From an uncultured bacterium (lineage in GTDB: Bacteria > Armatimonadota > UBA5829 > DSUL01), in NCBI GenBank assembly GCA_937967775.1, contig CALCJH010000266.1, forward strand, positions 1 to 11,134: a DNA stretch of 11,134 nucleotides, read 5' to 3'. Below the pieces are notes generated by a model, which worked only from the letters and a program-made list of their open reading frames with translations, had not been told where the DNA came from and made no database searches. This document shows positions 1 to 8,761 of the stretch, piece after piece; position 1 is the first letter of the stretch, and every line of letters starts with the position of its first letter. The translations under genes and the position numbers were made by a program.

Positions 1-1188
1 GAGGTGATCACCGAGGTCAAGAACTCCGGGCTCCGGGGGCGAGGCGGAGCCGGCTTCCCCACGGGGATGAAATGGAGTTTCGTGCCGCGGGACACCGGCA
101 AGCCGCACTATCTGGTCTGCAACGCCGACGAAAGCGAGCCAGGCACTTTCAAGGACCGCGAGCTGATGGAGGTGAATCCGCATCAGCTTCTGGAGGGGAT
201 GATCGTCGCCTGCCACGCCATCGGGGCGAACCGGGCGTTTATCTACGTGCGCGGAGAGTATGTCGGCCCTCTCCGTGTTCTGAATCAGGCCATCGAGGAG
301 GCCTACGCGCGCGGCTGGCTGGGCGAGAACATCCAGGGCACGGGGTTCGACTGCCACATCAGTCTGCATCCGGGCGCGGGTGCTTACATCTGCGGCGAGG
401 AATCTGCCCTGCTGGACTCTCTGGAGGGACGCAGGGGCCTGCCGCGTCTCAAGCCGCCGTTCCCGGCCGTCTCCGGACTCTACCGTAGCCCCACCATCAT
501 CAACAATGTCGAGACGCTTTGCAACGTCCCGCACATCATCAACAACGGGGCGCAATGGTTCCGGCAGTGGGGAACGGAGAAGAGTCCTGGCACCAAGATC
601 TTCTCCGTCTCCGGACACGTCAGGAAGCCGGGCAACTACGAGGTTCCCCTCGGCACCCCGCTGATGACCCTGCTGAACGACTATGCCGGAGGGATCCGGG
701 AAGGCCACACGCTCAAGGCCATCATCCCTGGAGGCTCCAGCGTTCCCATCCTGCCCGCCGAGAAGTGCGATATCAACCTGGACTACGAGTCTATTCAGGC
801 GGCAGGCTCCATGCTGGGGTCGGCCGGGATGATCGTAATGGACGACTCCACGTGTATGGTCTGGGCGGCCAGGAATCTGGTGCACTTCTACCGGCACGAG
901 TCTTGCGGCAAGTGCACTCCCTGCCGTGAGGGCACCGACTGGATGTACAAGATTCTGAACGAGCTGGAGGAGACCGGCGGCCGCAAGGAAGACATTGATC
1001 TCCTGCTCGATATCACGGACAATATGGACGGCAAGTGCTTCTGTCCGCTGGGAGACACATCCATCGCCAGCGTGGTGTCCGGCATCGAATACTGGCGTCA
1101 TGAGTTCGAGGCGCACGTGGAGAACCGGGGGTGTCCTATGCGGCGGCGCGAGGAAGCTGAGCTGGAAGGAGCGGCGGCCGCGGGATGA
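1..1188 (+). CDS. nuoF: NADH-quinone oxidoreductase subunit F, 5'-truncated by the window edge
   Basis: This is the flavoprotein subunit of complex I, which oxidises NADH with FMN and passes electrons into the Fe-S chain. The frame is open from base 1. Visible motifs are the glycine-rich FMN/NADH loop GLRGRGGAGFPTG (about residues 10-22 of the visible part), ADESEPGTFKDRELM, GAGAYICGEESALL, an SLBB-like segment (VSGHVRKPGNYEVPLG), and the tetranuclear cluster N3 ligands ESCGKCTPCREG plus CPLGD. The cluster cysteines fall at visible residues 302, 305, 308 and 348. From memory, the Thermus Nqo1 ligands are C353, C356, C359 and C400, so about 50 N-terminal residues lie upstream of the window. 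A GTG at position 4 could be read as a start but would remove the N-terminal helices. The stop overlaps the nuoH start (ATGA, 1185-1188). All catalytic motifs look intact. Confidence 0.97.
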   Translation, partial: EVITEVKNSGLRGRGGAGFPTGMKWSFVPRDTGKPHYLVCNADESEPGTFKDRELMEVNPHQLLEGMIVACHAIGANRAFIYVRGEYVGPLRVLNQAIEEAYARGWLGENIQGTGFDCHISLHPGAGAYICGEESALLDSLEGRRGLPRLKPPFPAVSGLYRSPTIINNVETLCNVPHIINNGAQWFRQWGTEKSPGTKIFSVSGHVRKPGNYEVPLGTPLMTLLNDYAGGIREGHTLKAIIPGGSSVPILPAEKCDINLDYESIQAAGSMLGSAGMIVMDDSTCMVWAARNLVHFYRHESCGKCTPCREGTDWMYKILNELEETGGRKEDIDLLLDITDNMDGKCFCPLGDTSIASVVSGIEYWRHEFEAHVENRGCPMRRREEAELEGAAAAG

Positions 1189-2324
1189 GCGACACACTGT
1201 TCACGTGGATCGCTTCGCTGGTGAAGGCTGTACTGGTCTTCGCCGTCCTGATGAGCCTGGTTCCCCTGCTGATCTGGCTGGAGCGCAAGGTTGTGGCGTG
1301 GATGCAGCAGCGCATTGGCCCGAACCGTTGCGGGCCCTTCGGTCTGCTTCAGCCGATGGCGGATGCCGTCAAGCTCATCATCAAGGAGAACATCATCCCG
1401 GCGGGCGTGGACCGCGTCACGTATTATCTGGCCCCCATCCTCTCCATCGTGCCTGCGCTGGCGGCGTTCGCGGTGGTTCCGTTCGGAGAGCCGGTGACCA
1501 TCTTCGGGCGGACGGTGGCGCTGCAGGTGGCGGATGTCAACATCGGGATCCTCTACATACTGGCGCTATCGTCGCTGGCGGTGTACGGGGTGACTCTGGC
1601 CGGCTGGAGCTCCAACAACAAGTATTCGCTACTGGGAGCGCTTCGCTCCAGCGCCCAGATGATCTCCTATGAGATCCCCATCGGGCTGGCCGTGGTTTCT
1701 GTGGTGCTGATGGCCGGATCGCTCAGCCTGAAGGCCGTTGTTGACCTGCAGAGGGACTCGGGATACTGGCTGGTGTTTCCGCAGCTCATCAGCTTCATCA
1801 TCTTCCTGATCGCAAGCAACGCCGAGCTGAATCGGCCGCCTTTCGATATGGCCGAGGCGGAGTCGGAGCTGGTGGCCGGGTTCCATACCGAGTATTCCGG
1901 CTTCCGCTTCGCAATGTTCTTCATGGGCGAGTATGTGAACCTGGTGACGGTGAGCGCCCTTGCCACGGTGATGTTTCTGGGAGGCTGGCACGCCCCCTTC
2001 GGTCTGCCGGAGATCCCCATTGTCTGGTTCCTGGTGAAGATCTTCGCCTTCATCATCTTCTACATGTGGATCCGCGCCACGCTTCCCCGAATCCGGTACG
2101 ACCTGTTGATGGCATTCGGATGGAAAGTGCTCATTCCGGTGGGGTTCCTGAACCTGGCCATGACAGCTGTCGTCGTGACCCTGGCGGCGGACCGGGCGAT
2201 GCCATTGCTGACGGCGGTGAATGTGACGCTGGCGGTGGTGGTGGGAGCAATCATAAAGATCGCCGGGCGGCGCGTGGAGCGCAGGGCTCCCCGCCTTGCT
2301 CCGGTGCCGGAGGCGGGAGGCTGA
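1185..2324 (+). CDS. nuoH: NADH-quinone oxidoreductase subunit H (quinone-site membrane subunit)
   Basis: NuoH is the membrane subunit that joins the hydrophilic arm to the pumping modules and forms much of the quinone cavity. The 379-residue product is multi-spanning. It carries the family signatures WLERKVVAWMQQRIGPNRCGP (about residues 26-46), LLQPMADAVKLIIKE, and the acidic loop ELNRPPFDMAEAESELV followed by GFHTEYSGFRFAMFFMGEY. It is somewhat longer than the E. coli protein (about 325); part of the excess is a basic, proline-containing C-terminal tail after the last helix (RRVERRAPRLAPVPEAGG). The ATG overlaps the nuoF stop, and an AAGGAG lies about 13 nt upstream, so coupling to nuoF translation is likely. 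In the common nuo order nuoG would precede it and nuoI would follow; neither does here. Confidence 0.97.
   Translation: MSDTLFTWIASLVKAVLVFAVLMSLVPLLIWLERKVVAWMQQRIGPNRCGPFGLLQPMADAVKLIIKENIIPAGVDRVTYYLAPILSIVPALAAFAVVPFGEPVTIFGRTVALQVADVNIGILYILALSSLAVYGVTLAGWSSNNKYSLLGALRSSAQMISYEIPIGLAVVSVVLMAGSLSLKAVVDLQRDSGYWLVFPQLISFIIFLIASNAELNRPPFDMAEAESELVAGFHTEYSGFRFAMFFMGEYVNLVTVSALATVMFLGGWHAPFGLPEIPIVWFLVKIFAFIIFYMWIRATLPRIRYDLLMAFGWKVLIPVGFLNLAMTAVVVTLAADRAMPLLTAVNVTLAVVVGAIIKIAGRRVERRAPRLAPVPEAGG
2315..2320 (+). promoter_or_regulatory. Ribosome binding site that fixes the nuoJ start
   Basis: GGGAGG ends 8 nt before a GTG at 2329. The longer open frame beginning at 2296 would add a basic, non-family leader (MLRCRRREAER), so the GTG is preferred. 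Confidence 0.7.
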
Positions 2325-2328
2325 GAGG

Positions 2329-2838
2329 GTGACCCTTCTTCCGTTCATAGCGCTGTCCGTCGTCGCAATCGCGTTCGCGCTGCTTCTGGTGCTGAACCGC
2401 AACGCCGTGCACGGCGCTCTTTGCCTGGTGGTGAACTTCGCTGCTGTAGCGGTCTTCTTTCTGATGCTGGGGGCGGAATTCATCGCGGTTGTTCAGGTGG
2501 CGGTTTACGCCGGCGCCATTATGGTCCTGTTCCTGTTCGTGCTCATGCTGCTGAACATCCAGGGACAGGAAGGAGGGCTGGAGCAGAAGCCGCGCTCGCA
2601 GATTCTCATCGCCGCCGTGCTGGGTATCCTGCTGCTGGCGGAGATCGGTGTGCTTGCGCCGCTGGCAGCCGGGCTGGGCGGCGCCCAGGCGGCTGCGGTG
2701 CCGGCGGACTTCGGGTCGCCGAGGCTGGTGGGGTTGACGCTCTTCCGTGACCACCTGCTGGCCTTCGAGATCGCGGCGTTCATCCTGCTGGCAGCGATGA
2801 TGGGAGCGGTGGTTCTGGCGAAGAGGAGGCTGGCATAG
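2329..2838 (+). CDS. nuoJ: NADH-quinone oxidoreductase subunit J
   Basis: NuoJ is a small five-helix membrane subunit. Its third helix carries the pi-bulge that helps couple quinone chemistry to proton transfer. The GTG start at 2329 gives 169 residues, within the usual family size, and is well placed behind GGGAGG. Recognisable blocks are the N-terminal helix (LPFIALSVVAIAFALLLVL), the family segment RNAVHGALCLVVNFAAVAV, and the highly conserved EFIAVVQVAVYAGAIMVLFLFVLMLLN with its tyrosine in the TM3 region. The last helix ends in VVLAKRRL. It follows nuoH by 4 nt and its stop abuts the nuoK ATG. nuoI, which usually separates H from J, is absent. Confidence 0.95.
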   Translation: MTLLPFIALSVVAIAFALLLVLNRNAVHGALCLVVNFAAVAVFFLMLGAEFIAVVQVAVYAGAIMVLFLFVLMLLNIQGQEGGLEQKPRSQILIAAVLGILLLAEIGVLAPLAAGLGGAQAAAVPADFGSPRLVGLTLFRDHLLAFEIAAFILLAAMMGAVVLAKRRLA

Positions 2839-3156
2839 ATGGCCTGGAACGCTCCGGTGCCGTTCGCGAGCTGGGTGATGCTGTCCGGAGTGCTGTTCAG
2901 CATCGGAGCCGTGGGGTTCCTCATCCGCAAGGATCCCATCATCATGTTCATGTGCATCGAACTGATGCTGAACGCGGGGAACCTGCTTTTCATCGCCGCC
3001 GCCCGCTACCTGGGCATTATGGCTGGTCAGGTGTTCGTATTCTTCGTGATGGCTGTGGCGGCCGCCGAGGTGGCAGTCGGACTGGCCATCATCGTGGCCA
3101 TTTTCCGGACCAAGTCCACCATTGACGTGGACGAGATGAGCGGGATGAGAGGTTGA
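2839..3156 (+). CDS. nuoK: NADH-quinone oxidoreductase subunit K
   Basis: NuoK is a three-helix membrane subunit homologous to MrpC. It contributes two buried glutamates to the central proton pathway. The 105-residue product has FLIRKDPIIMFMCIELMLNA, with E41 in helix 2, and FVMAVAAAEVAVGLAI, with E77 in helix 3. These correspond to E36 and E72 of the E. coli protein (recalled), with a constant offset of 5 for a slightly longer N-terminus. The ATG directly follows the nuoJ TAG, and AGGAGG (2824-2829) sits 9 nt upstream. The stop lies 20 nt before the chosen nuoL start. Confidence 0.97.
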   Translation: MAWNAPVPFASWVMLSGVLFSIGAVGFLIRKDPIIMFMCIELMLNAGNLLFIAAARYLGIMAGQVFVFFVMAVAAAEVAVGLAIIVAIFRTKSTIDVDEMSGMRG

Positions 3157-3157
3157 C

Positions 3158-3166
3158 GGGAGGGGG
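3158..3166 (+). promoter_or_regulatory. Ribosome binding site that fixes the nuoL start
   Basis: GGGAGGGGG ends 10 nt before the GTG at 3177. The alternative in-frame TTG at 3153 overlaps the nuoK stop, lies upstream of this site, and would add eight residues (MTGGGEAT) not expected in the family. Confidence 0.65.
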
Positions 3167-3176
3167 TGAAGCGACG

Positions 3177-5174
3177 GTGATCGGCGATTTTCTCTGGCTC
3201 ATCCCCGCGTTTCCGCTGGCGGGCGTGCTGGTGAATGGCCTGCTGGGCCACCGCCTGCCCCGGATGCTTTCGGGAACGGTTGCCTGCCTCGCCGTACTGG
3301 GAAGCGCCGTTGTCTCGGTGATGGGACTGCTGCATCTCCTGCAGACCCCGGCCGGTCAGGCGCGGGAGATTCACCAGACGCTCTTTCCGTGGATAAGCAC
3401 GGGCAGCTTTCAGACCTCGGTCTCCCTGATGCTGGACCCGCTCTCCGCCGTGATGGCGTGCGTGGTGACGGGAGTGGGATTTCTGATTCACGTTTACTCC
3501 ACGGGCTACATGGCGCACGACCCGCGCTACCACCGCTATTTCACCTACCTGAACCTGTTCACGTTCGCCATGCTGTTGCTGGTGCTGGCGGACAACTTCC
3601 TGCTGATGTTCGTCGGCTGGGAGGGCGTGGGACTCTGCAGCTACCTGCTTATCGGATTCTGGTTCCAGAAGCCGAGCGCCGCTGCTGCGGGCAAGAAGGC
3701 GTTTCTCGTGAACCGCGTGGGCGATTTCGGCTTTCTGCTGGGGATGCTCTTCATCTTCGCTGTGTTCGGCTCGCTGGATTACCGGGTGGTGTTCGACAAA
3801 GTGGCTGCCGAGCCGGGAGCCATCACCGCCACGCTGACGGCCATCTGTCTGCTGCTGTTTGTGGGAGCAACGGGCAAGTCCGCACAGATCCCGCTTTACG
3901 TCTGGCTTCCCGACGCTATGGAGGGCCCCACCCCGGTCTCCGCACTCATCCACGCCGCGACGATGGTGACGGCGGGTGTGTATATGGTGGCGCGCTGCTC
4001 CATCCTGTTCGTCAACGCTCCCGCGGCGCTTCTTGTGATTGCCATCATCGGAGCGGCCACAGCGCTGTTCGCGGCGACTATCGGACTGGTGCAAAACGAC
4101 ATCAAGCGCGTGCTTGCCTATTCCACCGTCAGCCAGCTGGGCTACATGTTCATGGCCTGCGGAGTGGGGGCATTCGCGGCGGCCATCTTCCACCTGATGA
4201 CCCACGCATTTTTCAAGGCCCTGCTGTTCCTGGGTGCGGGCAGCGTCATCCACGGGATACACGAGGAGCAGGACATCCGCAGGATGGGCGGCCTGATGAA
4301 GTGGATGCCCATCACGGGGTTCACCTTCTGGATCGGAACGCTCGCCATCGCCGGCATCCCGCCACTTTCCGGGTTCTTCTCCAAAGACGAGATCATCTGG
4401 TATTCTCTGGCCGGTCCGATGGGGCACTGGGCATTCTGGGCAGTCGGGGTGGTCACGGCTGTCCTGACGGCGTTCTATATGGCCAGGCTGACCTTCAAGA
4501 CCTTCCACGGCCAGCCCAGGATGCCTGAGGAGATCCGCAGCAAAATCCATGAATCGCCGCTTTCTATGACCACTGTCCTCACTGCTCTGGCGGTTGGAGC
4601 GGTGTTCGCGGGGCTGGTGAACATACCCGAGGCGATCGGCCACCGCCTGCATCTGCCCGAGAACTCCATAGCGGCATTCACGCACTTCCTGGAGCCTTCG
4701 ATCGTCGAGAAAAAAGAAGCAGCGCTGCTCATTGCGAACGCAGCGGGGAATGCCCCGGTGGGATTTGTGCGGCCCGCCCCACACGTGGATCATGCGCTGG
4801 AGCTGCCGCTGATGGGCCTGACCTTCGTTCTTGCGCTCTTGTCCATTGCACTGGGCGCAAGCTGGTACGTGCGAAGGCCCGGCACGGCTACGGCGCTTGC
4901 GGCCCGCGCGCCCGCGCTCTACAGCCTTTTGCTCAACAAGTATTACGTGGACGAGATCTACAGCGCCATCATCGTCCGTCCGGGAATGGCGTTCAGCCGC
5001 TTCCTGTGGAGGGGCGTGGACGTGCTGATCATTGACGGGCTGGTGAACGCCGTGGCCTGGTTCTTTGGGATCGCAAGCCGTCTGTTCCGTGTGGTTCAAT
5101 CCGGGTATGTCCGGGGCTACGCGGCCGGGATGCTGGCGGGAGCGCTGATCGTGATCTGGGTTCTGTCGCGTTGA
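3177..5174 (+). CDS. nuoL: NADH-quinone oxidoreductase subunit L (antiporter-like distal pump)
   Basis: NuoL is the most distal antiporter-like (MrpA-type) proton-pumping subunit and carries the long lateral helix that runs along the membrane arm. The GTG start gives 665 residues, typical for NuoL. Key charged residues are present: E149 in FVGWEGVGLCSYLLIGFW, K234 in GATGKSAQIPLYVWLPDAM, H259 in SALIHAATMVTAGVYM, and K403-D404 in PPLSGFFSKDEII. These match E. coli E144, K229, H254 and K399-D400 (recalled) with offsets of 4-5, which supports both the family call and the start. The C-terminal part has the expected YYVDEIYSAIIVRP segment before the final helices. A stretch around 4690-4780 (residues about 505-535) is soluble-looking and may be the loop leading into the lateral helix. 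Confidence 0.97.
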   Translation: MIGDFLWLIPAFPLAGVLVNGLLGHRLPRMLSGTVACLAVLGSAVVSVMGLLHLLQTPAGQAREIHQTLFPWISTGSFQTSVSLMLDPLSAVMACVVTGVGFLIHVYSTGYMAHDPRYHRYFTYLNLFTFAMLLLVLADNFLLMFVGWEGVGLCSYLLIGFWFQKPSAAAAGKKAFLVNRVGDFGFLLGMLFIFAVFGSLDYRVVFDKVAAEPGAITATLTAICLLLFVGATGKSAQIPLYVWLPDAMEGPTPVSALIHAATMVTAGVYMVARCSILFVNAPAALLVIAIIGAATALFAATIGLVQNDIKRVLAYSTVSQLGYMFMACGVGAFAAAIFHLMTHAFFKALLFLGAGSVIHGIHEEQDIRRMGGLMKWMPITGFTFWIGTLAIAGIPPLSGFFSKDEIIWYSLAGPMGHWAFWAVGVVTAVLTAFYMARLTFKTFHGQPRMPEEIRSKIHESPLSMTTVLTALAVGAVFAGLVNIPEAIGHRLHLPENSIAAFTHFLEPSIVEKKEAALLIANAAGNAPVGFVRPAPHVDHALELPLMGLTFVLALLSIALGASWYVRRPGTATALAARAPALYSLLLNKYYVDEIYSAIIVRPGMAFSRFLWRGVDVLIIDGLVNAVAWFFGIASRLFRVVQSGYVRGYAAGMLAGALIVIWVLSR

Positions 5175-5183
5175 GGGGAGACG

Positions 5184-6749
5184 TTGGGAGCTGAGCAGTT
5201 CCAGAAGCATATACTGACCGTCATCACGTTCCTGCCGCTCGCGGGAGCGGCGCTCATTGCGCTCATCCCCCGGCGCGCCACGACTGCCATCAAAGCGGTG
5301 GCATTTGCGGTGTCCGCAGCCACTTTCGCCATCAGCGTACCGCTGTTCTTCTGGTTCCGCACGGGCACACCCGGTATGCAGTTCACCGTGGACGTGCCCT
5401 GGATCACACTGCTGGGACAGCAGGCCATCCGGTACAGTGTGGGAATAGACGGCATCAGCCTGTTCATGGTCCTGTTGACCACCTTCCTGACGATGATCGC
5501 CATCGCCGGGTCGTTCGCCGGGATCAAGGACCGTGAGCGCGAGTATTACGCCCTGATGCTGATGCTGGAGACCGGCATGCTGGGCGTGTTCATCGCCCTG
5601 GACCTGGTGCTCTTCTACGTGTTCTGGGAGGCCATGCTCATCCCGATGTATTTCATCATCGGGGTCTGGGGCGGCCCGCGGCGGATCTACGCGGCGGTGA
5701 AATTCTTCATCTACACGATGGCCGGCAGCCTGCTGATGCTGGTGGCGATCATCGCGATGGCCGTGATGAAGTATCAGGCCACAGGCGTGCTGACGTTTTC
5801 CGTGCAGGAGCTCTACGGACTGGAGATGGCCCGCGGGACGCAGACTCTGCTGTTCCTGGCCTATGCGCTGGCATTCGCCATCAAAGTGCCGATGTTCCCG
5901 TTCCACACCTGGCTCCCGGATGCGCATGTGGAGGCTCCCACGGCGGGTTCCGTTATTCTGGCAGGTGTGCTCCTGAAGATGGGCACCTATGGATTCCTGC
6001 GCTTCTGCATCCCGTTCTTCCCGGAGGCGAGCCTGGCATTCGCCCCGGTGATGATCGCACTGGGCATCATCGGCATCATCTACGGGGCGCTGGTAGCTCT
6101 GGTGCAGCCCGACATGAAGAAGCTGGTGGCATATTCGTCCGTCAGCCATCTGGGTGTGTCCGTCCTTGGGATCTTTGTTTTTACCCTGCAGGGTGCTCAG
6201 GGCAGCCTGGTCCAGATGATCAGCCACGGGTTCTCGACGGGCGCCCTGTTCCTGCTGGTGGGGATGATCTACGAGCGAAGGCACACCCGGCTGATCGAGG
6301 ATTACGGTGGGATCTGGGCGGTGATGCCGAAATACGGCGCGATCTTCATCATCATCACGATGGCGAGCATTGGCCTGCCGTTCCTGTCGGGTTTTGTCGG
6401 AGAGTGGCTGGTGCTGGTAGGAAGCTGGCTTGCTAACCCCTGGTATGCGGTTCTGGCGGCAACAGGGGCCATTCTCTCGGCCTGCTACATGCTCTGGATG
6501 CTGCAGAGAGTGCTCCAAGGGCCGATCACCCGGGACGAGAACCGCGCGCTGAAGGATCTCAACTTCCGGGAGATGGTGGTGCTCGTTCCTCTGGTGGCCG
6601 GCACCATTTGGCTCGGGGTATATCCGAAGCCCTTCTTGGACCGGATGGAACCGAGCGTGGACAACGTGATCCGGATGGTGCAGACGGCGGGAGTCAGCTC
6701 GCCGGCGGCGTATCAGGCGGACGCAGCCGCCGGGGAGGAGGCCAGATGA
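5184..6749 (+). CDS. nuoM: NADH-quinone oxidoreductase subunit M (antiporter-like pump)
   Basis: NuoM is the middle antiporter-like proton-pumping subunit. The TTG start at 5184 gives 521 residues (E. coli about 509). GAGGGG lies just upstream with a spacer of about 5 nt, slightly short. Key residues are E149 in [21 protein letters not shown]234 in [20 protein letters not shown]265 in [14 protein letters not shown], and E407 in [14 protein letters not shown]. The last three have the same numbers as recalled for E. coli NuoM (K234, K265, E407), and the first is offset by 5 from E144. That agreement supports the TTG as the true start. It begins 9 nt after nuoL and ends in an ATGA overlap with nuoN. 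Confidence 0.96.
   Translation: MGAEQFQKHILTVITFLPLAGAALIALIPRRATTAIKAVAFAVSAATFAISVPLFFWFRTGTPGMQFTVDVPWITLLGQQAIRYSVGIDGISLFMVLLTTFLTMIAIAGSFAGIKDREREYYALMLMLETGMLGVFIALDLVLFYVFWEAMLIPMYFIIGVWGGPRRIYAAVKFFIYTMAGSLLMLVAIIAMAVMKYQATGVLTFSVQELYGLEMARGTQTLLFLAYALAFAIKVPMFPFHTWLPDAHVEAPTAGSVILAGVLLKMGTYGFLRFCIPFFPEASLAFAPVMIALGIIGIIYGALVALVQPDMKKLVAYSSVSHLGVSVLGIFVFTLQGAQGSLVQMISHGFSTGALFLLVGMIYERRHTRLIEDYGGIWAVMPKYGAIFIIITMASIGLPFLSGFVGEWLVLVGSWLANPWYAVLAATGAILSACYMLWMLQRVLQGPITRDENRALKDLNFREMVVLVPLVAGTIWLGVYPKPFLDRMEPSVDNVIRMVQTAGVSSPAAYQADAAAGEEAR
6732..6741 (+). promoter_or_regulatory. Strong ribosome binding site upstream of the nuoN start
   Basis: GGGGAGGAGG lies 4-7 nt before the ATG at 6746 that overlaps the nuoM stop. 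An internal ATG at 6869, which would give a NuoN of conventional length, has no Shine-Dalgarno-like sequence in the preceding bases (GCTTTGGTGCCATCCCTG). The site therefore favours the longer protein. Confidence 0.7.
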
Positions 6750-8425
6750 GGCTGAAGGGATTGCGGATGCTGTTCTGCAGCACCCTGGTCGGGATTGCGT
6801 CTGCAGCTGGTCACGCGGCGCAGGCCGGCTCTTCCGATCCCGGGGGCGCTGCTTTGGTGCCATCCCTGATGGATCTCCTGCTGGTGAGCGCCCCGGCGGC
6901 GGCTCTGTGCGCCGCGGCCATGGTGGTGATGATGATCGGCGCGTTCTGGCCCGCGTCGGGCCGCCGGGCGCTTCCATGGATAGCACTGGCGGGGATTGTG
7001 GCCACCGGCTGGGCCACGCTGGCCGCTCCGAGGGCGTATGAGGGCCCTGTGAGGCTGCTTGCGCTCGATTCCTTCACGGTGATCTTTAGCCTTCTGGTCC
7101 TCGCGGCGACTGCCATTGCGGTGCTGCTGTCCGTGAATTACGTGAACCGCGAGGAGATGGCTCGCGGCGAGTACTACAGTCTGATGATGTTCTCCGCAGC
7201 CGGAGCCCTCCTGATGGCCGCTGCGGACGACCTGATCCTGCTTTTTATGGGGCTGGAGCTACTGTCCATCCCGCTGTATGTGCTGGCCGGTTCCGCCCGC
7301 GGGCGCGAGCAGAGCAAGGAAGCCGCTCTGAAATACTTCCTGCTGGGGGCCTTCGCCTCGTCTTTTCTGGTGTTCGGAGCGGCTCTGGTGTTCGCGTCTG
7401 TGGGCGGCACGGGTTATCACCAGATGGCGCTGGGGCTGCTGCTGCTTGGACGCGGGGCGGATGCGCTCCTTGCAGCCGGGATTGCAATGGTGTTGATCGC
7501 CCTGGCGTTCAAAGTGGCTCTGGTCCCGTTCCACTGGTGGACACCGGACGTCTACCAGGGCGCCCCGACTCCCGTGACGGCGTTCATGTCCATTGTGGCC
7601 AAGGCGGCCGGATTTGCGGCGCTGGTGCGGATCGTAAGCGCGGGAGCTCACGGCGACCTACCGGGCTGGAACGCGCTGCTCTGGGCGCTGGCGGCGGCGA
7701 CGATGGTCTGGGGGAACCTTCTGGCGCTGGCTCAGCAGAACGTGAAGAGGCTGCTCGCCTACTCCAGCATCGGCCACGCGGGGTACCTGCTTCTGGGAGT
7801 GCTGACCGGCACCGTGAACGGTTTCAGCGCGCTTGTCTTCTACCTGGCCGCCTACGGAGTGACCACCCTGGGCGCTTTTGGTGTGGCAGCGTTCCTGGCC
7901 GGGAAGGGCGACCGGATCGAGACGCTCTATGACTATCGCGGCGCGGCCCGCCGTCACCCGTTCGTCGGAGCTCTGATGGCGGTGTTCCTGTTCTCGCTGG
8001 CGGGAATTCCGCCCTTCGCGGGCTTCTTCGCCAAGCTTTATCTCTTCCTAGCCGCGCTGGAGCAGGGATATGTAGGCCTGACAGTCATCGCCGTCCTGAC
8101 GAGTGTCCTGGCGGTCTATTACTACCTGCGCGTCAGCGTGGTGATGTGGATGGAGGAACCCCGTGAGGAGCCGTCGGAGGCGCCTCAGTTTGAGCCTGCC
8201 CGGCTTTCGGCAGCTGCTCTGGCCGCGCTGGCCTTTGCCGTCACTCTGCTCGGCATCTTCTCTTCGCCCGTGCTGCGGTGGTCGGACCGCGCGGCCATCG
8301 CTGCGGTGGAGACCGGCCGCGGTGCGGCTCCCGGCAGAACGGGCATTGGCGAAGCGCAGCCGTCCATACCGCCGGTGGACATTCCGGAGCCAGGCCCGGT
8401 GGCGTCCGTTCCTTCGCAGGAGTGA
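6746..8425 (+). CDS. nuoN: NADH-quinone oxidoreductase subunit N with N-terminal signal-like extension
   Basis: NuoN is the antiporter-like pump nearest the quinone module. The 559-residue product is longer than usual (E. coli about 485). Key residues are E171 ([17 protein letters not shown]), K256 ([17 protein letters not shown]), K286 ([13 protein letters not shown]) and K430 ([13 protein letters not shown]). Against E. coli E133, K217, K247 and K395 (recalled), the offsets are 38, 39, 39 and 35, so the extra length at the front is close to 40 residues. Those residues resemble a cleavable signal peptide: basic start (MRLKGLR), hydrophobic core ([15 protein letters not shown]), and an AQA-type site near residue 27. 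The C-terminus has a proline-rich soluble tail (about residues 535-559). The start overlaps the nuoM stop and has a strong ribosome binding site. Confidence 0.95.
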   Translation: MRLKGLRMLFCSTLVGIASAAGHAAQAGSSDPGGAALVPSLMDLLLVSAPAAALCAAAMVVMMIGAFWPASGRRALPWIALAGIVATGWATLAAPRAYEGPVRLLALDSFTVIFSLLVLAATAIAVLLSVNYVNREEMARGEYYSLMMFSAAGALLMAAADDLILLFMGLELLSIPLYVLAGSARGREQSKEAALKYFLLGAFASSFLVFGAALVFASVGGTGYHQMALGLLLLGRGADALLAAGIAMVLIALAFKVALVPFHWWTPDVYQGAPTPVTAFMSIVAKAAGFAALVRIVSAGAHGDLPGWNALLWALAAATMVWGNLLALAQQNVKRLLAYSSIGHAGYLLLGVLTGTVNGFSALVFYLAAYGVTTLGAFGVAAFLAGKGDRIETLYDYRGAARRHPFVGALMAVFLFSLAGIPPFAGFFAKLYLFLAALEQGYVGLTVIAVLTSVLAVYYYLRVSVVMWMEEPREEPSEAPQFEPARLSAAALAALAFAVTLLGIFSSPVLRWSDRAAIAAVETGRGAAPGRTGIGEAQPSIPPVDIPEPGPVASVPSQE

Positions 8426-8431
8426 ATCTCT

Positions 8432-8731
8432 GTGAGCGCTTCAGCGTCCGACGAGCCTCCCGCCCCCTCCCCTGAAGACAGGGGCGATTTCGTCATCGTC
8501 TACGAAGCGCGGGACGAGATGGAAGCGCAGATCGTGCGGGAGGTTCTGCGCGACGCCGGCATCCCGGTCATCGAGGTGGGACAGGTGGGCGCGCTCTATC
8601 CCTTCCCGATCGGACCTCTTGCCGACGAAAGCGTGGCCGTCCCGGCAGACCGGCGGGAGGAGGCCCTGCGAGTCCTGCAAGAGACGCTGGAGTCGGCCGA
8701 GGGGCTGGAGGAAGAGCAGGAAGAAGATTAG
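8432..8731 (+). CDS. Small DUF2007-like protein, last gene of the nuo operon
   Basis: This 99-residue soluble acidic protein has a GTG start 6 nt after the nuoN stop, with AGGAG (8418-8422) 9 nt upstream. The core fits the DUF2007 (putative signal-transducing) pattern: a first strand (DFVIVYEAR), a helix with DEMEAQIVREVLRDAGIPV, a middle strand region (IEVGQVGALYPFPIGP), then ESVAVPADRREEALRVLQE. An acidic, poorly ordered tail follows (GLEEEQEED). No catalytic residues or membrane segments are visible. Domains of this family often occur alone or fused to other proteins; their biochemical role is not firmly known. Its position suggests co-expression with complex I, but no functional link can be shown from sequence. 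The family call rests on recalled pattern similarity. Confidence 0.8.
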   Translation: MSASASDEPPAPSPEDRGDFVIVYEARDEMEAQIVREVLRDAGIPVIEVGQVGALYPFPIGPLADESVAVPADRREEALRVLQETLESAEGLEEEQEED

Positions 8732-8761
8732 TCCCGCATCGATCGCCGCGGCGCGGCAAAA

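Noticed and set aside
4..6. GTG at position 4 as the true start of nuoF
   Set aside because: The frame is open to base 1, and the cysteine numbering implies about 50 missing residues, so the gene begins upstream of the window.
1629..2483. A 284-codon minus-strand open frame over nuoH and nuoJ
   Set aside because: It is a shadow of certain plus-strand genes, with a low-complexity His/Arg-rich product.
3027..6986. A 1319-codon open frame on the minus strand across nuoL and nuoM
   Set aside because: It is antisense to two certain genes. Its product is rich in His, Gln, Arg and Asp with no hydrophobic or domain pattern, as expected from the mirror image of GC-rich membrane-protein codons.
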